Position numbers and translations under genes: made by a program. A model generated the notes under the pieces. The model was not told the origin of the DNA and did not search any database. It was given only the letters and a program-made list of their open reading frames with translations. A DNA stretch of 64,000 nucleotides from Annona cherimola (Eukaryota; Streptophyta; Magnoliopsida; Magnoliales; Annonaceae), in the NCBI GenBank assembly GCA_030490835.1, contig CM059971.1, forward strand, positions 57,708,012 to 57,772,011, given 5' to 3'. Position 1 is the stretch's first letter. Every line of letters begins with the position of its first letter. Shown in pieces: positions 45,735-58,869 of the stretch.

Positions 45735-47460
45735 GCAACAATGTGAACTCTTCCATTATTTTATAATTTATACGTGTTTTCCCTACCATCATGTTGTGCT
45801 GACACATCAAATTGCCGAGGCCTACCGAATAACAAATGACAAGCATCCATGTCTACCACATCAAAATATACTTCATCATTATATTTTCTAATGGAAAAAT
45901 GTACTTTGCACATCTCTGTCACCTGTATTTTTTTATAGTCGTAATCCAACCAATCATATAAAGATTAGGGTGCTTCTTCAGCTAAAGGTCCAATATTTTA
46001 ACAATATCCCTACTAATAATATTTTCACAACTACCACTGTCAATGATCATGTAGAATAGGCGACTAGAGATAGTGCATTGGTTTGAAATAATTGTTGTCG
46101 CTGAGTCTCGTCCTTCTGCTTAGGGGACAACATCAATCGCTTCACCACATAGCTTTGAGCCTTTTGTTTAGATTCAAGCTTGTTGATAGAGTCTACATCT
46201 AGGACACAATAAGTACCCTCATCATCATCCCCTTCTTGTTCTTCCCATTCCACCACATGGATTGCCTTTCGACGAGGATAGTCACTAGATCTATGGCCAG
46301 ACTGGTTACATTCGAAGCACTTTTCTAAATATGGTCTAGCATTTGGATTCTCTACTTTGTGACTGTCTTTGGCATTACTTACTTTTTTCTTCCCAACAAC
46401 TTTATCTTCCCTATACCGTTTAGAGCGAATAGGAGCTTCGAGAATGAGTTTGCTGGATTTGTCAGATGCCTTGTAAGTACCCTTGCCATAAGACTTACGG
46501 GAATAGTCCAATCTTCCTTTTTCTTATAACACCATCTTAGCCTTTAATGCAGTATTTCAAGAATCAGATATTATTTGAATTACCTGCAAGCTAATTTGCT
46601 CTTTGATAATAGCCTTCAAACCTTCCAAATATCCGGCAACCTGTTGCCCTTCCGATTCATGTAAGTCATTCATCTTAACCTATCTGAAGAACTCCGTAAT
46701 GTATTCATGCATGGATTATTTCCCATGACACCTTTGAGATTGTTGGAATAAAATTTGCTTATAATCATGATGAAGGAAATTACCTCATAATAATTATTTC
46801 ATTATGTACGAAGTTTGAATTGGCAATTTTCCTTCACGGACTCTCCTAGATTACAACCTTTCCCACCATGCCAATGCTCCTCCCTTAATCTATAGGTGAC
46901 TAATTTCTCCTGTTGTCACTTTGGGACATTTACATAATCAAAAAATTTATCAACATCTGCAATCCACCCTAGGAAGTCCCTTAATATTAAGATCACTAAG
47001 GAAAGAAAAAATATCTACCTTAATTTTATAGTCGTGCATCTCCCTGTCACCATTATAGTTCCCGCCACCATCATGTTTAGAGTTTCTGTGGGGCTCATCG
47101 AAGAAGTCATCTTCCTTCAAGTCTTTCGCATGAGCATACCTATGCCACATTCAAAATTAGGTCTGCAGAAGTGCTGACCGCGAGTTGTGTCATCTATGTG
47201 CGTGATCTCAAGTTTGTCAGCATCTGTGCTAAGAGCATTGAACTGGACATTGAAACAATCTTTGATATCATCAAAATGTTGTTCAAAATGCCTGAACCAT
47301 TGATCCATCCGATTCATTTGTTATTTTATCAAATCCAATCGTTGCTCTAAAGCTCTCAATGCCATCCCATGATTCTACTATGCAGATCATGAGGTCTCAG
47401 CTCCCTGATCTCCGTTATGAGAATCGCTGCCTCCATCACTGAATTCGTAAGCCATGAGTT
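45735..47460 (-). pseudogene. Gypsy gag and protease remnant
   Basis: On the minus strand: MNRMDQWFRHFEQHFDDIKD (about 47317) as gag start; knuckle CFECNQSGHRSSDYPRR (about 46310) where the last Cys is Tyr; an acidic stretch, WEEQEGDDDEG; then protease end VDMDACHLLFGRPRQFD and GRENTYKL at 45761-45949. Frames are interrupted repeatedly. The knuckle change and stops show it is dead. Confidence 0.85.
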
Positions 47461-47475
47461 GGGCGAGATAACCTG

Positions 47476-47487
47476 TCTCTGATACCA
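47476..47487 (-). other. Primer-binding site of the nested gypsy element
   Basis: TGGTATCAGAGA on the minus strand, an initiator tRNA-Met type site. Confidence 0.8.
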
Positions 47488-47489
47488 AC

Positions 47490-47923
47490 TAATGTAGCGA
47501 GGGAAACGTGAAAAAAGGCTAGCACAAAGCTACATGTCAAATTTGATAAACAAGTCTCTACACGGAAACTCAACTACAAAGAAAAGAGAAAACTTAGAAT
47601 TTCTTACTTATCTAAAGTCGTCTATAAAGCAAGAGAAGCTACATATTTACAAGTAAACCCTAACTACCACTAATGCACATATGCAAAGCAAAACATATGC
47701 AGAACTCTAATCAACCACTTGCGCACGTTTTACTAAAAATACTAAAATGCGAGACTTACAAAAAATAGTAAATTGGAAATTTACTAAAAATAGTAAAAAA
47801 TAAATATTAATAAAATAAATTCTATAAGAGTTAAATTGAAGTTGGCTCGCTCATTATCACTTTCGGACCCTTCCATGATGGTCGGCCTGCTCCGGGAAAT
47901 CTATTACGATGACATCTGCGTCA
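47490..47923 (-). repeat. 5' LTR of the nested gypsy element
   Basis: 434 bp. Aligns with 37474-37924 over its length (shared CACAAAGCTACA, AAGCAAGAGAAGCTACATAT, GCGCAC, AAATAGTAAA, GGAAATCTATT). Confidence 0.85.
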
Positions 47924-48460
47924 GCAATATTCATGACCATTGATCCATCTTGTTTCAACCTCTCTTCCTCTTGAACATACATGGATATTAATTTACTCAA
48001 TGTCCATGTTTTCTTTTGTGTATTATGAGAAATTTTGAATCGTGAAAACTATAATGAAGAGAGTTCAAAACAAACATGATCAGGACAATGTTAGAGATTT
48101 TCATCCTTATTGCATTAAGTTTTCCACATATGTTTAACATTTCTATTATGTGCTTTCGTACTTCACTAATACTGTCATATTTCATTGAGGTCAGTCTATT
48201 TATGGGCATTCTTGCTAATGCCTTATTTGACCCACTGAATTTTTTCTTAATTTAGTTTAAATAGGCTTTAGCGCTGTCGTCTTCAGGGTTAGAAATGGAA
48301 CTCTTGATAGCTCTTTAGTATCGTGAGCGACAATCTATTGGAATGCTCTCACTTTTTCAAATTACAACTTTCACTTTTAGTATTTTTAGAAATAAGGTTG
48401 TTAGGCTTTTCAGTTCGAAAGGCTATGTCTAAGTCCAAATGATCTAAAGTAATCAAGAGC
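47924..48460 (-). pseudogene. Ty1/copia gag remnant
   Basis: Minus-strand LTSMKYDSISEVRKHIIEM and FVLNSLHYSFHDSK (47997-48209) resemble the copia UBN2-type gag (LTSMKYD..., VxxILNSLP...). The frame is broken. It lies right of the nested gypsy element, in the order expected. Confidence 0.7.
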
Positions 48461-50063
48461 TATTCATGCTAATCAGTGTAGTTTGACCCATTTAGTATTG
48501 GTATGTAAGACATATGATATTGAATATAAGCAAGAGTAAAGCTGTAAGAAATATAATTAAGCTCAAGTTGCTTTTATGATTCAAATAATCTTTCACATGA
48601 CAATTCAAGTAACAATAATTAATCATTGCTAAAATTTCATAAATATCGGACAAAATATAATGCATGATTTCCAATTATGCCATGATGAACAATAGTATTC
48701 AATAATTAAAGTCAAAGATATTCCCACCTTCGGGTAGGAAATTCTCCAATTTTAGTAGTTGTAATTAATTATTGACAAAATATTGAATTATAGCTATCTT
48801 TTTGATAACTATATTCCAATATTCTTTAATACAATTTCTTTTATGGGAAAAATACACCATAATATTCTCTTGTTGTTTAATAAATTTGATTAATTGAATA
48901 TTTTAGACCTTTTAGAGTAACTTAAAATACAAGGGTAGTCAATATTTATGAAACATAAATTGCTTAAATTAACTATAATGCAATTTCTACTATTAAAACT
49001 AGACCCTTTGGGGCAACTGACAATACTAGATTATTTTAAAATTATTAAATATAAATTGCCCAACAATTTTACAAAATCAACATTCTTTACACATGAATTG
49101 GAAACAGTAATAATAAAAACATACATTCGGTTATGAATGTTGACAAAGTTTATTTTAATTTAATAGACAACACTAAGTTATTAGCTTTTAATATATATAT
49201 ATAACTAACCAACTTATTAACCCTCACTCAAATTATGGAGTATAAAATATTGAGAATAATTCAATAATAATGATTATTAAATTTGATATGTGTGATCAAA
49301 TCCTATAGTACTTCTTTTGGTCAGCTAAGTAAGTAAAGTGAGGTATGCGATGCCTTCCAGTATAGCAAAGACTTAATTACATAACTGCATAATTCAGTTC
49401 AAAACTTCTTGCCTAGACACTAACCTCTGGTCATACTATAAAATACAATCTCACTATAAATAATTAATAATCATAACTTATATAATTACTCATATATTTC
49501 ATGCTCAAGGGATTATTATTATTATTATTATTATTTGTTGTTTATTCGGTGGCCAGTTCTAGTGGGTAGAAACAATGAACTCATTTGGAAAGTCCTTTAA
49601 TAGACTTAACCGAAAAAAATTTGAGTCTATCATGACATTAGTATGGAATAGACGTTTGTAAAGTTAACATGGCCATATCATTGTGCTTATGCATGATTTA
49701 GACAATAACCATTAATTCGATCCATCAACGGCTAATCAAAATAATTCAAAATAATTGATATAGAGGAATGGTCCAATTCAAACAAGTAATTCCAATGCAT
49801 ATAATTATATATACAATAATGAAATTCAATATTATGATTTTTTAAATTAACAAACAAGAAATACTAAATAGTGGAAAAAAATCTGATTCATGACATGAAC
49901 ATATATGAATATTAATGAATGCTTGAAAAGTCCCAAATCTAGCATGCTAATAAAATAAACTCTATAACAATACATATCATATCAAACAAAATTGATAAGA
50001 TATATTTTTTTACTCTCATTAAATGCACATGATCTTTACGTTGCATTATTTCAAATCGTGAGA

Positions 50064-50097
<34 letters not shown>

Positions 50098-50574
50098 TAC
50101 AGTCGAAAGTCACAATAATATTCGAACTACTTAACCAAAGTTCATGCAATCGGCACAAATCAACATCAATTTGATGATGATAATTTCACATAAGCTTATA
50201 ATTCTTGTCTATAAAATTTGCATATACTCATCTATACAAGGTTCATATTTTATATAAATAATAATGGAATCTATTATACCAAAAATCATTTCGTCCAAAT
50301 TCATGAGCATGCACATGGCTTATGCATGGAATAACAATACTATCTATAATACACTTGATATAATTTGAAATAAATATATTCTATTTAGAAAGGCATGACC
50401 AGAGATTAACATGCTATTATATTCGATCCAGAAGCATGTATCCATTAATGGGCATAAAAAATAGAAATCCTTTCATGGCATGAAATAGGCATACTAAGCA
50501 TGGAAATTAATTTCATTCAAATCATAAGAAATATAATACATGTAATTCTTTTATACCAAAAAATCATAACATAT
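48461..50574 (-). other. AT-rich part of the copia interior and leader
   Basis: About 2.1 kb between gag remnants and the primer site. It has ATT and AAT microsatellites at about 49511-49532 and 50066-50093. This is long for a copia leader, so further unrecognised insertions are likely. No gene seen. Confidence 0.4.
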
Positions 50575-50586
50575 GCTTTGATACCA
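50575..50586 (-). other. Copia primer-binding site
   Basis: TGGTATCAAAGC on the minus strand, matching the initiator tRNA-Met site with one change. It is now separated from its LTR by the 592-bp MITE at 50592-51183. Confidence 0.7.
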
Positions 50587-50591
50587 CATGT

Positions 50592-51183
50592 GGGAGTGTT
50601 AACAGATCGGGTTGGATGGGTTAGAGCCTAATCTTAATCCTAACTCATTTAAATATCTCAACCCTAATCCATTTATTAATAAATTTAAAAAACCTCAATC
50701 CTAACCCATTTACAACCTATGTAATAAACCGGTTGGTAGGTTGTTAACGGGTTGTATAGCAAATAACCTAAAAGCCTAAACTCTTGTAGATGATTATCTC
50801 GCAGTAAGAGACGAGAGAGTATTTTTAGCATAGGGGAAATGGAAATAGGACAGTAATGGGAAAATGAAATTAGGGCAGCAGTGGAAAATGAAAATTAGGT
50901 GACTTGAGGAAAACTTAGAGAGGAAAAATAACTAAGGGGTTTATATGTATATATCTATAAAACTTTAATGAGTTAAACGAGTTAAATGTGTTGAACGAAT
51001 TAAATGGGTTGAACAGGTTATATGGGTTAAATGAGTTACTAAATGAGTTGACGAGTTATAAAATCTCAACTCTAATCCATTTATTTAATTAAATGATTAA
51101 ACGGGTTTGCGGAGCATAACACATTTATAAACGGGTTGGACGAGCGGGTTGATGGGTTGGCCATGACCATTAACACCCTTAAT
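50592..51183. mobile_element. hAT-like MITE inserted between copia PBS and LTR
   Basis: 592 bp starting GGGAGTGTTAACAGATCGGG and ending AACACCCTTAAT, imperfect inverted termini. The 7-bp CACATGT is repeated at 50585-50591 and 51184-51190. Excising it in thought restores copia primer site plus LTR. The body is rich in AACCCGTTTAA and GGGTTGG motifs. The duplication length suggests the hAT superfamily, which makes 8 bp; one base may have mutated. Confidence 0.75.
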
Positions 51184-51187
51184 CACA

Positions 51188-51540
51188 TGTTGGATTTGGG
51201 TAATAAGGAAGCATACCTGAATCTATTAATGTCATAGATTTCATATAGAATAATATGAATTGTCTCACCAAGCGTAGTGTTCTTTCACAACACTTTCTTC
51301 CCATAATACCAGCAATGATGGACAACCACAAGTATAAAATTGTATATATAAGGGACCCAGACTCCCCCTACTTATATGGAACCTTTCCATTATACTTAAA
51401 TAGAAAGAGAATCAACACTTAATGAGATTACTATATTCTAAAATATACTAGGCTACTACTTTTATATAGAATTTAAAGGATTATTAATATTAGGCCACCT
51501 AACAGGACTTACTTTCAACCATTAAAAAAACAGGATCTTA
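51188..51540 (-). repeat. 5' LTR of the copia element
   Basis: Starts TGTTGGATTTGGGTAATA. Similarity to 12753-13070 is clear up to GGCCACCTAACA at about 51503 and weaker after that, so the end is approximate. The many differences between the two LTRs mark an old insertion. Confidence 0.7.
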
Positions 51541-52670
51541 CAAGATTTATTATTTTATTCACTATTAATTCTAAGCTTCCTGTCTTTTATGAAGAGGATG
51601 ATGAAAATAAGTAAATCTATGCTACAAAAGTAGATGCGGTTTGTTGCAGGCATTTATTCCATATTTATCCTTTGCAGACAAATTTATTATAATTCATCAA
51701 TTCCTCCAAAATATATATTACAAGCATAAATATCTATAAAAACACGATTTAATTTTATATAGAGTAGACAATGCATGTCCCACTGCCTCAATAGCCCGTG
51801 CTAGATTGCAGCACTTAAAATCAAATACACTATCAAAAAAATGCAGCAAGAAATCTCCATCTTTAAATTAACAGAAAAATAGCCATCACACGTTCACACC
51901 TACTCACAGGAAAAAAACCAAAATAACAATATAAGTTATCTCAAAAATTCTTGGATGTGTCTTTCAATCTTTTAACCAATTCTTGCATTTTCTTAATAGC
52001 TGCATCCAGAGAAAAATCATAACATGTATCAAGACCTAATCTCAAAGGCCTTAACAAAGAAGAAAACATCTCAGTCACAATCAAATGCCAACGAGAAAAC
52101 TATCTTCTCACCATCTTTTGATCAGTCTTCAATTGTATTTGGTGTCCATACTACAAATATTTAGAAGGCCGGACTACACAACAAAATGAGAAATTCCATT
52201 ATTAAGCAATTCATGTGAATAAGAGATGTCAAACTTTTTTTTAAGGATTTGGTTAAGGGGGCCAACCCATGGGAAGCCTTCCCCATGAGAAAAAAAGGAA
52301 GTAGGGGCATTGTAGTAATTTTACAGTGTGAGTATATTGTTTAAAAATATGAGTATATTTAGTTTTTTGATAAAATTTGTATATATATATAAAAACTCAA
52401 TCTATTCCATTCATTTGCTAGATCAACTACTAAAACGTATGTGGAAATAATTTTTCATTATTTGACATTTTTTAAAAATATTTGTGTACAAAAACATATT
52501 TTTAATAAAATTTCATTATAATTGGTAAAGTTAAAAAATATATTGTATATAAGGAGTTATATTATATTATTTAAAGTTCATGTAATTAAGGTACTCTTAA
52601 AAATAACAATTTCAATATTTATTTCTAAATTTTTGAAAATTTATTAATATTTTTTTTATTTTTGAAATAT
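51541..52670. other. AT-rich intergenic DNA
   Basis: No gene or bounded repeat recognised. Confidence 0.5.
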
Positions 52671-52674
52671 AATA

Positions 52675-53180
52675 GAATCTAACAGCATCTAATGATATCT
52701 AACAACATCTAACAGCATCTAACTTTTGACATTAATAAATTAATCCTAATTTAACACCTATATATGATACTAAGCCCCTTATAAGGTCATTTATACCGTA
52801 ATTACAGAATTTGAAACCCAGATAACAGGACTTAATAAAATTCACCTTTTCTAACAGCGTCTAACAATGTCTAACACATCTAACAACATCTAACAATATC
52901 TAACAGCGTCTAACAGCATTTAACTTTTGACATTAATAAGTTATCCTAATTTAACACCTATAATATAATCATAAGCCCCTTATAAGGTCACTTATACTTT
53001 AATTACAGGATTTGAAACCCAGATAATATAATTTAATAAAATTCATCTTAATCTAACAGCGTCTAACAATATCTAACAGCATCTAACTTTTGACGTTAAT
53101 AAGTTAATCCTAATTTAACACCTATAATATGATCCTAAGCCCCTTATAAAGTCATTTATACCTTAATTACAGAATTTGAT
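52675..53180. repeat. TCTAACA-rich repeat, three ~180-bp copies
   Basis: Each copy has a run of ATCTAACAGC-type words (11-12 bp), then TTTTGACATTAATAA, CCTAATTTAACACCTATA, AAGCCCCTTATAA and TTAATTACAG. A repeat within a repeat; no coding. Confidence 0.85.
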
Positions 53181-55852
53181 ATTGGTCCCAAGTTTATGAC
53201 TATTACCTAAGAGGGGAAGGGTGAATTAGATATTTTGAAATTTTCACTTAAACAAAAATTTTTCCTTTGTTTAATTTAGTCCCCTTAATGAAACAAATGA
53301 ACAATATGGAGAGAAATAAAGCAATAAAAGCTGAAATGCAAACCACAACAGTAGGCAAAAATTTTATAGTGGTTCGTGCAATCTTCCCTACTCCACTCTT
53401 CTAAGCTCACACCCTTTGTGACTTGTATTCCACTAATGTATTATCAAATACAGCTAGAGCAGCAGCTCTCTTCTAGATTCCAGCTATAGGGGGCGTGTAT
53501 AAATCACAGTACAAGTAGATGACGAGTCACACTTAAGTCACAACGATACTTTGCTTTTTCTTAGTTCAAATCACCAATATCAAACAAAGTATCAGATACA
53601 AATATTGAATCAAATGAAGGAAATGTATTATGCACCTAATTAACTACCCATATGAGTACCTATGCGGGTTGGTTCTGAGTACCCAATGTATCTAACCTAC
53701 CCGTACCCTATTGGAGGAGGCGAATAATAATTTATACCCTACTCATACCCATAGGTAATATTTTCTACCCTACCCTACCCTACCCTACCCTACCCAAATT
53801 AAGGTCGGGTCGGTGGGTACCCATGGGTACCCTACCCAAATTGCACCCCTACTTGCAATTTACTACTACGGTCATCCCCTCCTCCCGAGGGTGGCTTGCC
53901 ATTGAGACGTGTCATATGTTTGTAGAGGCACTTCCGTCGTAAAACTTCTACCCACAAACCAACATGGGTGTTTAAAAAGTTAGCTGTTGAGTGTCTTGTT
54001 TTGTGTCATTTTTATGTGGGTAACTACAAATTTCACACCAAAACGGACAACTTGGATGGTGTGGTTCAAGTTGATATCCGACTTTGCCTGTAGAAAATTA
54101 GAGCCTATCCACCTGTACATATCCCACTTGTCTAGAAGCATCAACTAAATGTGACTACGTTAATTTGTACAGACATTTAATTTAGAAAACGTGGAAATAT
54201 CTCATTCAATAGTTCCGCAAAAAACCTTAATTCATATTTTAAAAATTATACAGTTTAATTAATTCCCTTGGGAATATATTATGTTATGATTAATTTTCTT
54301 TTGTAGCTAGGTACTTGGAGATGTGATGAATCTGTTCTAGGAGCTATTATCACTGACTTAGGATTCAATAAGGATATTGTGCGGGAGAGTATATGTAAAG
54401 TCATTTTTGATGCCTCTTGCAAATAACATCAGCTTAAAGAACTTAAAAATCTTCTTTGCTTCTACAAAGGTTTTTAAGTTTTTTTATTAGATGAAATTTA
54501 CAAGAAGTATTAAAATAACTTTATACTATCCGCATAATACCCTTATTGGATCCTAAATAAAAATTAATAGCTCCTATAACAGATTTGATCACATGTTCGA
54601 GTACGTAGATGCACAAGAATAGCAAATGTTAAAATGATATATTTTTTCAGGGTTTTAGATTCTAGTGAAATTTCTCTCAATAGTGCTAGATTTTTTATCT
54701 TTCACCTCTTAGAGCTAATGCTATTATTGTTGTTAGTCAAGCGATTGTAGTCCATAGCATTGAGAGATCCATCTCCAGAAACTTCATCCTGTAAGCATAT
54801 TGGTCCACAGTCACCCATCAACAAGTGTTTCATTAATTTGTAGCAGTATAACAATTGCTCCTTAATAGATGCACAAAAATAAATTAGAAAATTAAGACAA
54901 AATCTTATAATGGATAATGAACAATTGCAAATGCACCCAACTTCTGTTCAACACTTTTTTATGATAGAAACTTTCATTCAATCTTAGATTAGGGTATTCA
55001 ACCATAAATTAGGATGATTAAGGCCCTTGAACAACCGTCCTAATTGCAAGTGTAACGAATTCACTCTGTTTAATGAGTTAATAATAAAAAATAAGTTAAT
55101 ATGAACATTTTATTATAATTCTTACTTTCTTTAAATATGGAGAAAAAGATATCACTTGCCGAAACCATGGAAATCGCTCAGGTGAAAGCTCAAGAGCTGT
55201 AAACAGAATTGCCAACGCAGTGATTATCGATGTCTAATATTCTAAGAACTTGATTTCTCCATGAAGGCCGAAACTACATGAAAGCCTATGATGATTTTCT
55301 ATATTAAATGTCAAACTGAATAAAAAAGAGAAAAGAAAATTGGGGTTTTTCCCCTAATATCTTATTCCTACCATTTTAAGCTTTGAAAATAATATATATT
55401 CGAGCTTTGATAGATTCTTTCAACAACGGATTATTGTGCCCAAACAAAGAAAGAAAGTATCCCAGAAAAGTGAACAAGATTATCGATCTCATCCTCCATT
55501 CGAGAGCACTAAGCATCAAAGCTCCATCCGATGAACAATCTCCCCGTCAAAGATGAAATCTTCCTCTCCTTATTTATAACAATCCATCAATACTTGAATT
55601 GATTTTTTAAATTGATTTTTGTTACAAAAATCCATTTTTCCTGCTTTCCTCACATGAATATCATGGAGAGAGGAAAATTTCTTTATCTTAAGCGCAGGAG
55701 AGATGCAAGTAATAAAGAGCAATTTTACAATCTAAAGCTTTCTTTTTGCAAAAAAAAAAAAAATCGAATTTCATCTCATTGCCACCATCAATCACGATAA
55801 ATAGACTATACAAAAAATAGAAAATAAAGAAATTATACCATGGTGAGGTTGT
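53181..55852. other. Intergenic DNA with a TACCC microsatellite
   Basis: Contains TACCC repeats and GGGTACCC palindromes at about 53758-53835, next to TTGCACCCCTA (53839-53849), a common end of plant hAT-like MITEs; the other end was not found. No gene recognised. Confidence 0.4.
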
Positions 55853-57629
55853 TGTAGACACCCCAATTTTGAGCACTTTTTCTTAAACATGGGTCCACTA
55901 CAAAATAATGCTATTTGAAATTATATGCATCATTTGGATTAATCTGCAATTGAAGGTACACTGCCAGGCCAAATTTATATTTATGGGTTTATTACAAAAT
56001 TATTGAGCTGCTAATACATGAGAATCAACGGCTGCGATTGCTTGCAAATGAGCTGCATATATGTCGATTTTTGTACACCACAGATCGTAATAAAAATGCA
56101 ATCCCTCCCCCCCCCCTCAAATGGAATTCCTACCATTGTAGACGACGGTCTTCCTCCAACATCCATCCATTTGCGATCTCCACCAGCACCCCTTCGACGG
56201 TTGATCGGAGCCATTCACAAGGTCGACAACATGCACAACACTACCCATCTTCTCTAGCAAAGCCTTATTTCCACATCTTTGGCAGATGCACCTTCACTGA
56301 TCTCCTCCCATTTGCTGCCACACCACTACTCTCCCCTACCCAGTCACGATTCAAGCACACAAGAGAAGAAGAGGATCATGCAGCAACCTTCCATCTTGTC
56401 CATCATGACAACACAGCCACCAATTGTCGCCCATCTCAAATCAACAATCCAAGTCGTTCCCAGCAACATTTGCATCCTTTCTAAACAAGAGAAAGTCAAG
56501 CAGTTACTCGACATGTCCCAATCAATTAAGAATCTCAGCCATTCACCAACCGAGGCTAGCTCGGTTGGTCGTCACCAGCGGCGCACCACAGCGTTCTGCG
56601 GTTGACGCGGGATCGAATCCCATTCGGGATTTCGGTCCCAAATAGATGGGTGTGGGAGCGGTTTGCCTCCCGGGTGAGGTGTGGGAGCAGGTGGTCTCCC
56701 AGGTGGCTGTTGGAAGCTGTGTCTTCCAGATTTCTTTGGGATGTTATGTGTCCCCAGATTTGTAAGAATGTCTCAGATCTTCAATATCATATGTGTTGAG
56801 ATACATGTAATCATATACCAATAAAAAAAAAAGAATCTCAGCCATTCAGAAGCATCTCCATCGTTCAACTCGATTTCTTGGGGCACCAAGTAAAATACTT
56901 AAGAGGGAAGTAAAGGGGAGAACCCGCTAATATCCAGCATGAGCTCCACGAACAGACAAATTGCCCACAAAACTGAAGAAGACACTGAAATATCCAACAC
57001 ATGCCAAAGAATCTACACACCCAGCCAATAATATGAAGACACATCAGTAGCCCTCATACGCCTATAGATATCGAGCTCCACCATAGCTTCGAACACACAA
57101 TAAGCTCCCATCAAAGTGGAGAGGAGATACCGCTCTACTTCGCGGCCATGCTAGCTCAGCCTCCTTCATCTCTGCCTCCTTCTTCCAATCTCTTTTTATC
57201 TCATCTTTCCAAAAATAAAGTCTGCTGCCTCTTGATTGTGCTACAAAAGAACGTCTCTACAACCGCTCTAGAAATACGATTTTCTTCCTTACTTTTGTTC
57301 AAGCCCTCCATTTAAAAAAAAACTTTGTCTCATAAAAGCCCCAGTCCAATTACACATGGTCCAGCCCTCTCAAAAATGCTCCATTTATTTTATCAAAAAA
57401 AAATGCTCCATTTATTTTTATTATGTCATAGCATATGATTCGCCTGTAATCCAGTCACTATCTATGTAATCCAGTCACTATCAATACAATATTTGGATTC
57501 TAATCTTCCGAAAAAGATTAGTGACGACTCATTTTTATTTTTGTTATTTTTTTCATTTTAATGCTTTAATATTTATTCATTCCAATAATATTTATCATAG
57601 CGCCTACTATCTACAAAAAAAGTGCTACA
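55853..57629 (+). repeat. Left LTR, carrying a SINE
   Basis: 1777 bp including the 285-bp SINE and its 18-bp duplication. Shares AAACATGGGTCCACTACAAA, GAACCCGCTAATATCCAGCA and AATGCTTTAATATTTATT with the right LTR. Confidence 0.85.
56546..56830 (+). mobile_element. tRNA-derived SINE with 18-bp target duplication
   Basis: 285 bp with A box TAGCTCGGTTGG (56557-56568) and B box GGATCGAATCC (56610-56620) for RNA polymerase III, an unrelated body and a short poly-A end. AAGAATCTCAGCCATTCA is repeated at 56528-56545 and 56831-56848. The right LTR lacks it, so it came in after the host element. Confidence 0.93.
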
Positions 57630-58869
57630 GCTTGACGACTCCATTGGGGAAGGCTATATTTTCAAAATCGTCATCCTATGGCAAATGGAAAAATTGGGGG
57701 CATTTTTATTTTCATTTTCGTGGCATTACATCTGTTTAATGCAAGCTCTTGAGTCAATAGACAGGTGTCGAGCGACCAAAAAGTCGCTAAAAAATAGCTC
57801 CATGATCAAACTCGAGAAGTTCTCAAGCTTGAAGGCGTTCAACCAAATCTGTTAGCAGCACCACTCTAAAATGAAGGCATTCACCTGTGTCTCACCAAGT
57901 CTATAACAATAGCTGACCACAACAAAGCATGACAAACCAGGGTGCAATAAAGTGCCAAAAAAGAGGGGAGAGCTGCAAAAAGAATCTGTCCAAAAACCTA
58001 AAATGTTTTTTGGTCTAAAGGCATAAAACAAGCTCCGCTCACGACTGGCTCTAGCTATGCACGTCCACATTGGCATCCTCTATTTTATATCTAAAAGAGG
58101 CTTATAACTGATTATCATTTACGGTCCTACGAATCTTTGAGCTAGTCTATATACAGGGAGCTAAAGGGAAGCTTTCATCCCATCTTTCATGGCTAATGCA
58201 AATCTGAAGGCATGCTACCACTTTACGACAAAAGCAAGTTGAAATGAAGATTCAAAAGGATGCGTTAGAGTTTAAAGGAGGCAAAAAGGTGTTGAAATGA
58301 GCCCCGTGACTAGACCTGGAAACTAAGTTTTAGGTCTAGTGGCTTCCAGAAGCATTGCAAAGAAGCAGCAGCAAGCTAACAACTGATTTTCAAGCCTAAA
58401 GATGGTTAATCAACTTTCTCACCTTTGGTTTTGAAATAGGGGCATCATATCTTATTTTTTATATTTTATTTTTGGATCTTTACAAAAAAAAAGGTTGTAG
58501 ACACAGGTGTATTATGTAAACAAAGGGGAGTGCAAAAAAGGTGGCACAAAAAGAGAAAAGAAAGCAAAAAAAAATGAGACAAAAGGGAAAAAAATATAAT
58601 ACAAAGTTCTAGTTGCTTTCAAGCCAAAGCTATACGAACAGAGTCAACAAATCATTTTTCATTCCTATTTAAAAAATGGGATCAAATAATGGAGATGATG
58701 CAATAGATAGAAGACATGCTCTATAAAATGGCGGAACAATGTCAATCGACATCGGATCTACAATATCAAGCATCATCTTCTTCAAGCCAACAAATGACAA
58801 CTTCAAGCTCACAATATACCTCAATTCAAAGATCACATGGCCTAATGAATATGCAAATCTAAGACCTTC

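Larger units (their letters stand above)
37474..47923 (-). mobile_element. Decayed Ty3/gypsy element nested in the copia element
   Basis: LTRs at 37474-37924 and 47490-47923, termini TAATG and GCGTCA. Flanks GTAAT (37469-37473) and GCAAT (47924-47928) fit a mutated 5-bp duplication. The primer site TGGTATCAGAGA (minus) is at 47487-47476. The interior on the minus strand runs gag, knuckle, protease, RT, RNase H, integrase, all broken by stops or shifts. A large LTR-like sequence (about 40455-45730) interrupts it between protease and RT. Confidence 0.88.
12753..51540 (-). mobile_element. Old Ty1/copia element, host of the nested insertions
   Basis: The 3' LTR is at 12753-13109 and the 5' LTR at 51188 to about 51540; both start TGTTGGATTTGGG on the + strand. 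Interior pieces read on the minus strand in copia order: gag near 48.0-48.4 kb, protease/integrase at 35.5-37.4 kb, RT and RNase H at 13.3-14.9 kb. A primer site, TGGTATCAAAGC (minus), is at 50586-50575. All frames are broken. The element is interrupted at 14941/35510, 37473/47924 and 50591/51184. Without insertions it would be about 7-8 kb. The right boundary is blurred and the outer target duplication was not settled. Confidence 0.82.

Noticed and set aside
54300..54430. Possible exon remnant near 54.3 kb
   Set aside because: GC content rises slightly, but no frame gives a recognisable protein and stops are frequent.
56546..56630. tRNA gene
   Set aside because: A and B boxes are present, but the stems do not complete a cloverleaf, and the 18-bp duplication and poly-A end show a SINE.
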